From: Campylobacteraceae bacterium
GTDB lineage: Bacteria; Campylobacterota; Campylobacteria; Campylobacterales; JALSKU01
Reading direction: 5' to 3'
NCBI GenBank assembly: GCA_026993075.1
Contig: JALWUQ010000039.1
Coordinates: forward strand, 1-51,226
DNA: 51,226 bases
Part shown: piece by piece, positions 47,801 through 51,226 of the stretch
Position numbering within the stretch: position 1 is the stretch's first letter
How the letters are laid out: the number at the start of each line of letters is the position of its first letter
Notes under the pieces: model-generated
The model's input: only the letters and a program-made list of their open reading frames with translations
The model's database searches: none
Told to the model about the DNA's origin: nothing
Translations under genes and position numbers: made by a program

Positions 47801-48003
47801 CAATCTGTATGACACTGAAGACAAACAGAATAAATAACATTTTCGGCATCATTTAAAGGATAGTCTATATGACTTCTTCCAAAACCAGAAGTTTTTACCG
47901 TTTCAATGGCATTCAAACATGCAACAGACCCACCCAGTAAAGCAGAAGTCTTTAAAAAAGCTCTTCTGTTCATTGTTTTATTTTCTATATTTTTACTTTT
48001 CAT
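44812..48003 (-). CDS. Periplasmic molybdopterin reductase catalytic subunit (PsrA/TtrA/SrdA class)
   Basis: 1063 residues of the DMSO-reductase superfamily. Tat signal NRRAFLK at 12-18, then a hydrophobic stretch. The [4Fe-4S] site is C61, C64, C68 and C113. The presumed Mo-ligand cysteine is C270 in HTTVCEQSHH. A C-terminal molybdopterin-binding domain holds NSQTALSMGFKNGDKAKIV. The size is nearer tetrathionate (TtrA), selenate (SrdA) or SreA-type enzymes than the ~750-residue PsrA/PhsA. Likely reduces a sulfur or chalcogen compound in the periplasm; the substrate is not decidable by eye. Overlaps the NrfD gene by 4 bases. Confidence 0.88.
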   Translation of the reverse strand: MKSKNIENKTMNRRAFLKTSALLGGSVACLNAIETVKTSGFGRSHIDYPLNDAENVIYSVCLQCHTDCPIKVKIEDGVAVKIDGNPYSIQNLNSPIPTSTDVQVGAKIDAGICPKGQAGIQTMYDPYRVVKVLKRDGKRGENKWKVIPFDQAVTEVVEGGKLFANVPGEENRVVEGLRQVRALKDPKIAKEMAGDAMNVGKGKMSLSAFKAKHKDNLHYLINPDQPDHGPKNNQCLMLAGRMEHGRKEFAKRWQQAAYGSINFMEHTTVCEQSHHIAYKQVTSQYLGGGKWKPASEQLKPDFRNSRFVIYFGTGAVEANFGPPVMANLMTNAIIKDGYKIAVVDPRFSKTAAKAWKWVPVRPGGDAALIYGMIRWMFENNKIRKSFLENSNVAAAHKNKELSWTSATHLIKFDKDGPGKKLRASDLGMGSSDEFVTTKNGKPIAFNTNDKLNPVVGDLFFSGELNGIKVKSELQMVKEYAMSKSIQEWAKEAGVSDKEIIELVREYTKYEKYGRQVGAEMYRGVVQHTNGYYNGMAVIYLNMLVGNIDYNGGLMSGGGHYHEDGSKGGPFNLKKDAFPGKTKSFGHKITREGSYYENSTDFQKNGYPAKRPWFPHTGNVYQEAIPSLDDAYPYGIKILMTVMGTPLLSNPAAHMSMETILDLNKTPLYVANDVTIGESSMYADYIFPDYAIWERWGTPHTTVVAVTKMSKMRQPTIEPLTETVQIFGEKQHAGYESMLLAFAEKLKLPGYGDNVFEGGKPLKRVEDWFLKMAANMAAGDHKGDDLPEADDKEMAIFKKARRHMTPATFDIAKWEKACIDANGKNWFKKVVYLLNRGVRGEDYSNYTKNVENSVYILHKFGKQFNFYSEPVGTTRHSFTGKKFSGISKYHPAVDYGGKPVTGSSAYPLRLITYKPITGGQSRTQAVDYWLQAVMPENTIVLNSQTALSMGFKNGDKAKIVSADNPSGNWDLGNGKTKPMIGKVEVVEGLRPGVINVSWSFGHWAYGARDVMIDGKVIKGEKARESGLCPNASMKVDTALKNSTLEDLVGGSAVFYDSFVGLVKA

Positions 48004-49172
48004 TTTTCCTCTCCTGCTGTTTGATATATTGGTAAAATTGCTTTACCTATCATAAATACTAACATGACAACAGCTACGATAAATGACACTACTTGCCATT
48101 CCATAATTGATGGTAGATAACTAAATGTTAGTCTGCTGTTTACCCAAGCACCAGCGATACCTTTTATTTCCGGATCAAGCATACCAGGAATTACAATATT
48201 TAATCTTACTGCTAAGAAACTACCTGCTATGAGTAGTCCAGCAAGTGCAATAGCACCTGGTGATTTTGATTTGAATATTAGTAAAATTCCTGGAATTACT
48301 ACACCGATTAATAAATGAACTATCCAAAATGTATACCAATAATGTCCAAATAAAATTTGTGACCAAATGTGTCCTTCTCCAAATTGAGAATAGAAAGTAC
48401 CCATATATACTTCTGATAATTCTAAAATTTCATCTAAAATCAAAAGTGCTAAAGTTGTTTTTCCCAAAAATATCATCATTTTTGTAAAATCATCTTTTGA
48501 AAGTTTCGGCCTCCAAATATATGCAACTGTACAAAAAAGTGCACCGCCACTTAAGAATGCTCCAGCTAAAAATACAACCGGCAACATTGGTCCATGCCAA
48601 TAAGGTTTTGATATCAGATTTGAGAAGACACCACCGACACCTCCGTGAAATGCAAATGCCAAAGGAATACTCCAAATACCAAATGCTATAAGAATATTTT
48701 TAATAGTTTTTCGTTTTTCTCCTGTAACTTGTTCGTGTCTAATGGCAAAATATAATTCTATACAAAGAGTTACAAAGTATGCACTGTATAAAACAGCCAT
48801 CCAACCCATCATTGAGTGGAGATTTGGATCAAGTATAAGACTAAAAGCTCTTAATGGATGTCCGAGATCAACTCCAACTGAGATCATAGCACCGACTAAA
48901 GTTGCAATGGCTACTAATAAAGCCATTTTTCCAACGGTTTTAACAGCTTTTATATGGAAAACATAAGTCATAACAGATATCATTAATGCTCCTGCAGATA
49001 AACCTATAAGCCAAATATAAGATGCAATCCAAAGACCCCAAGGAAAGTATGAGCCATAGTTTGTATGAATATGACCATTTACCAATCTATCTATAAAACC
49101 TGGAATTCCCCATGCTCCAAAACCGATAATTAAAATCCAAGTGATTATATTTCCTATTTTATTTCTTGTCAT
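48000..49172 (-). CDS. NrfD/PsrC-family quinone-interacting membrane subunit
   Basis: 390 residues, about nine to ten predicted membrane helices, with the NrfD pattern in the first third (YFPWGLWIASYIWLIGLSAG). Anchors the complex and passes electrons between the menaquinone pool and the Fe-S subunit. It sits between the ferredoxin gene (9 bases) and the catalytic gene (ATGA overlap), with AGGAGG upstream. Typical B-C-A gene order. Confidence 0.9.
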   Translation of the reverse strand: MTRNKIGNIITWILIIGFGAWGIPGFIDRLVNGHIHTNYGSYFPWGLWIASYIWLIGLSAGALMISVMTYVFHIKAVKTVGKMALLVAIATLVGAMISVGVDLGHPLRAFSLILDPNLHSMMGWMAVLYSAYFVTLCIELYFAIRHEQVTGEKRKTIKNILIAFGIWSIPLAFAFHGGVGGVFSNLISKPYWHGPMLPVVFLAGAFLSGGALFCTVAYIWRPKLSKDDFTKMMIFLGKTTLALLILDEILELSEVYMGTFYSQFGEGHIWSQILFGHYWYTFWIVHLLIGVVIPGILLIFKSKSPGAIALAGLLIAGSFLAVRLNIVIPGMLDPEIKGIAGAWVNSRLTFSYLPSIMEWQVVSFIVAVVMLVFMIGKAILPIYQTAGEEK

Positions 49173-49181
49173 TTCATCCTC

Positions 49182-50138
49182 CTACTTAATATAATACACA
49201 CTTGGGTGTGTACCTTCTTCTTCTTTGAGTCTAAAAGCATTAGGTAGAGCGATTAATTCTGCCACTAAACTTTCAGGATCACTGCCATCTCCAAAATATG
49301 TAGCTCTTCCTATGCAAGTTACAACACATTCAGGAAGCATTCCTTTATCAATTCTTGGGATACAAAAGTGACATTTTCTGGCATTACCTATAGGAGATTT
49401 ATCTTTTTCTCTTTTCCAGTCTTTTGCATACTCAAATGAAGCTTCGTTTTCATATTTAATAGCTTTGGCTTTACCCAATAATGACTCTGGTGCATCAGCA
49501 GCATCATCAATATATTCCAAACCAAAGTCAAATGTTCTCGCATTATAAGGACATGCGTTTATACAATATCTACAACCGATACATTGATCATAATCAATTA
49601 CCACGATGCCATCTGGTCTTTTCCATGTAGCAACAGCTGGGCAAACAGGAACACAAGGAGGTTCATCACACTGCATACAAGGTCGAGGCAAAGTTACATG
49701 TCCTACATTTGGATATGTTCCCACTTCTCCTTGTATTACGGGTCTGTATATGACTCCTGGTGGCAGTTTGTTTTCAGCCGCACAAGAGACAGAACATGCA
49801 TCACAGCCGACACATTTTCTCAAATCTATAACCATATTCCATTTTCTTTGTTCAATTGGTTTTTTGAGTGCTCTTTGCATATCTCTCATCATTCTGAGAA
49901 TTGCATCTTCACCAGGTTGTTGTGGCGGTAATTTAAACGGTTCAAATGGTAAAGCAACATTTAGATTACTTCCATCTTCTTTTGCTTTGGCTGAAGTAGG
50001 AGCTAAAGCACTAATAACTCCCGTTGCAACCAATCCACCAAATACGCCTTTGCTAAACTTTTCCAGAAATTCTCTTCTGGAACTATCTGTTTCTAAAGTC
50101 AACTCTTCGCTAACTTTTGAAAGCTCTTCTTTGCTCAT
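49182..50138 (-). CDS. Four-cluster ferredoxin-like electron-transfer subunit
   Basis: 318 residues. The N-terminus has a twin-arginine motif (SRREFL, 20-25) and a hydrophobic stretch, so this subunit carries its own Tat signal. Four Cys clusters follow: [11 protein letters not shown] (C109, C112, C115, C119), [24 protein letters not shown] and CHFC...C, for four [4Fe-4S] centres as in PsrB/TtrB/DmsB. Carries electrons from the NrfD subunit to the molybdenum subunit. First gene of the operon, with AAAGGAG upstream. Confidence 0.92.
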   Translation of the reverse strand: MSKEELSKVSEELTLETDSSRREFLEKFSKGVFGGLVATGVISALAPTSAKAKEDGSNLNVALPFEPFKLPPQQPGEDAILRMMRDMQRALKKPIEQRKWNMVIDLRKCVGCDACSVSCAAENKLPPGVIYRPVIQGEVGTYPNVGHVTLPRPCMQCDEPPCVPVCPAVATWKRPDGIVVIDYDQCIGCRYCINACPYNARTFDFGLEYIDDAADAPESLLGKAKAIKYENEASFEYAKDWKREKDKSPIGNARKCHFCIPRIDKGMLPECVVTCIGRATYFGDGSDPESLVAELIALPNAFRLKEEEGTHPSVYYIK

Positions 50139-50169
50139 GGCAACTCCTTTAAAGCAGATTTCAAAATAA

Positions 50170-50199
50170 CAGTATATAATTGAAGTTCAATTATAACTG
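50170..50199. promoter_or_regulatory. Hyphenated palindrome in the reductase/phnD divergent region
   Basis: A core 21-bp palindrome TATAATTGAA-G-TTCAATTATA (50175-50195) extends to 50170-50199 (CAGT...ACTG) with one bulged base. It also contains a minus-strand TATAAT, so a regulator bound here would cover the promoter of the reductase operon. The rest of 50139-50280 has a small GCCT/AGGC hairpin (50239-50252) followed by T-runs before the phnD-like gene. Confidence 0.55.
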
Positions 50200-50280
50200 A
50201 CCTATATGGCGCAATAACTGTTCCATATTTTATAGAATGCCTGTATTTAGGCTTTTTAAATTTTTTTAAAGGATTTTAAA

Positions 50281-51147
50281 ATGAATTTTGGACAAAAATT
50301 TTCCACAGGTGGTAAAATTTTTACCACTTTGATTATACTTTTTATGCTTTTTTCATCGGTTTACGCAAAAAAAATTACATTTGCTTTTACAGGTACCACT
50401 TTGAAAGAAGATTTAAAAACTTATCTTTTGTGGCAAAGATATTTGGAAAAAAATTCTCATTTTGATATAGGGATAAAATTTGCTAGAACTTATGCAGAAG
50501 TTATATCAAGTATAAAAGATGAAAAAACCGATATTGCTTATGTATGCAGTTCAACTTATATGATTCTAAGAGATAAAAAAAATGCAAGATTATTAGCAAT
50601 TCCTATAATAAATGGTAAAGATAAGTACTACTCTTATGTTATTGCTCTAAAAAAAAGTAAATATAAAAGCTTGCTTGATTTTAAAGGAAAAATATATGCT
50701 TTTACTGATCCAGGATCTAATTCAGGAGCTATAGCCCCAACTTATTTTTTATTAAAAAAAGGATACAAGGTAAATACTTTTTTTAGAAACTTAGTTTATA
50801 CTTATGACCATGGCGAATCTATAAAAGCAGTAATAGACGGTTTTGTAGATGGGGCAAGTGTGGATAGTTTGGTTTATACACAGTATATAAAAAAACATCC
50901 AAGTGCTACAAAAAAGTTAAGAATTGTTCAAAAGTTGGGATCTTTTACCATTTCTCCTATAGTAATAAGATATAACATCAACAAAAAAGAGTTTAAAAAA
51001 CTTCAAGATTTGTTTTTGAATATGAATAAAACAAAAATAGGAAAAGAGATACTAAATCATTTAAATATTGAGAGGTTTGTAAAACCTTCCAATCAGGAAT
51101 ATACTAAAATTTATCAAATGCAAAAATATATAAAAGAGCATAAGTGA
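50281..51147 (+). CDS. PhnD-type periplasmic substrate-binding protein
   Basis: 288 residues: signal peptide (about 1-30, SSVYAKK), then a two-lobed type II binding protein of the PhnD family. TDIAYVCSSTYMIL lines the ligand cleft, and YAFTDPGSNSGAIAPTYFLLKKG is the family signature. No ABC permease or ATPase follows within the window. PhnD-like proteins or domains serve as sensors for TtrS and ArxX/ArrX-type systems next to tetrathionate or arsenic respiration genes, so a sensory role is plausible here (inference). Confidence 0.85.
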   Translation: MNFGQKFSTGGKIFTTLIILFMLFSSVYAKKITFAFTGTTLKEDLKTYLLWQRYLEKNSHFDIGIKFARTYAEVISSIKDEKTDIAYVCSSTYMILRDKKNARLLAIPIINGKDKYYSYVIALKKSKYKSLLDFKGKIYAFTDPGSNSGAIAPTYFLLKKGYKVNTFFRNLVYTYDHGESIKAVIDGFVDGASVDSLVYTQYIKKHPSATKKLRIVQKLGSFTISPIVIRYNINKKEFKKLQDLFLNMNKTKIGKEILNHLNIERFVKPSNQEYTKIYQMQKYIKEHK

Positions 51148-51158
51148 AGTATTCATTC

Positions 51159-51220
51159 TCGCCGATAGGTATAGCTTTAGTTCAAGGAATTTTCAAAGAT
51201 TTTACATCTTTGAAAAGGAG
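51159..51220 (+). promoter_or_regulatory. Hairpin-RBS module, copy 3 (window end)
   Basis: Mini-hairpin GCC-GATA-GGT (51161-51170), AGCTTTA box, 11-bp hairpin (51190-51200 with 51206-51216, loop TTTAC), then GGAG (51217-51220). By the 8-nt spacing of the other copies, the next start codon should be at about 51229, just past the window. Differs from copy 2 at about six positions, mostly in the linker. Confidence 0.6.
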
Positions 51221-51226
51221 ACATTA

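Noticed and set aside
50196-50212. AACTGACCTATATGGCGC as another copy of the MITE-like end
   Set aside because: Only the first nine bases match the 28698 end, and no partner inverted repeat or internal hairpins are present.

Overview
The window is AT-rich, tightly packed bacterial DNA that I place in the Campylobacterota (Epsilonproteobacteria), probably a sulfur-respiring lineage such as a Sulfurimonas, Sulfurovum or Nautiliales relative. The genus cannot be fixed from the sequence alone. Evidence: gene orders I know from Campylobacter (hinT-pheS-pheT-aroA-ispH-rpsA-small secreted protein-serA; fliL-acpS; radA-ftsY-thioredoxin-5-FCL-rny), a FlgS-type flagellar kinase, a Csd3-type cell-shape peptidase, and TATAAT -10 boxes without clear -35 boxes.

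Layout. 1-1085: 3' end of argH converging on a HinT-like gene. 1346-10706: a same-strand housekeeping run (pheS, pheT, aroA, ispH, rpsA, a membrane-anchored unknown, serA) with ATGA or short overlaps. 10798-17457: a tripartite efflux operon (TolC, short adaptor, RND pump split into two genes), then efp and a DJ-1/PfpI gene. 17573-24790: rmuC and dnaE, converging on flgS and a DUF234 protein. 24809-27478: a D-lactate/glycolate dehydrogenase pseudogene. 27599-31824: nitroreductase/HxlR divergent pair, a 122-bp MITE-like element, a TauE-type exporter, an AEC carrier and uracil permease. 31944-37457: upp, argD, an orphan TolC, a MidA-like methyltransferase and csd3. 37458-43845: acpS, fliL, a small unknown, radA, ftsY, a TlpA-like thioredoxin, 5-FCL and rny.

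43853-51147 is the main accessory region. Six minus-strand genes encode a Tat-exported four-cluster ferredoxin subunit, an NrfD membrane subunit, a 1063-residue Tat-exported molybdopterin reductase (PsrA/TtrA/SrdA class), two tandem secreted paralogues that both end in a C-terminal Gly-Cys, and a monoheme cytochrome c. A PhnD-type periplasmic binding protein is divergent from the operon across a near-palindrome. I read this as an anaerobic respiratory module for a sulfur or chalcogen oxyanion. The two Cys-tailed proteins are unexplained parts and may be the most novel protein content here.

A second notable feature is a roughly 60-nt module found three times (17505-17564, 35035-35097, 51159-51220). 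It has a GCYRATAGGY mini-hairpin, an AGCTTTA box and an 11-bp hairpin that abuts a GGAG Shine-Dalgarno placed 8 nt before the start codon of unrelated genes. One copy has suffered an 84-bp slippage duplication. No tRNA, rRNA, CRISPR array or complete insertion sequence was seen. No gene-free stretch exceeds 300 bases.
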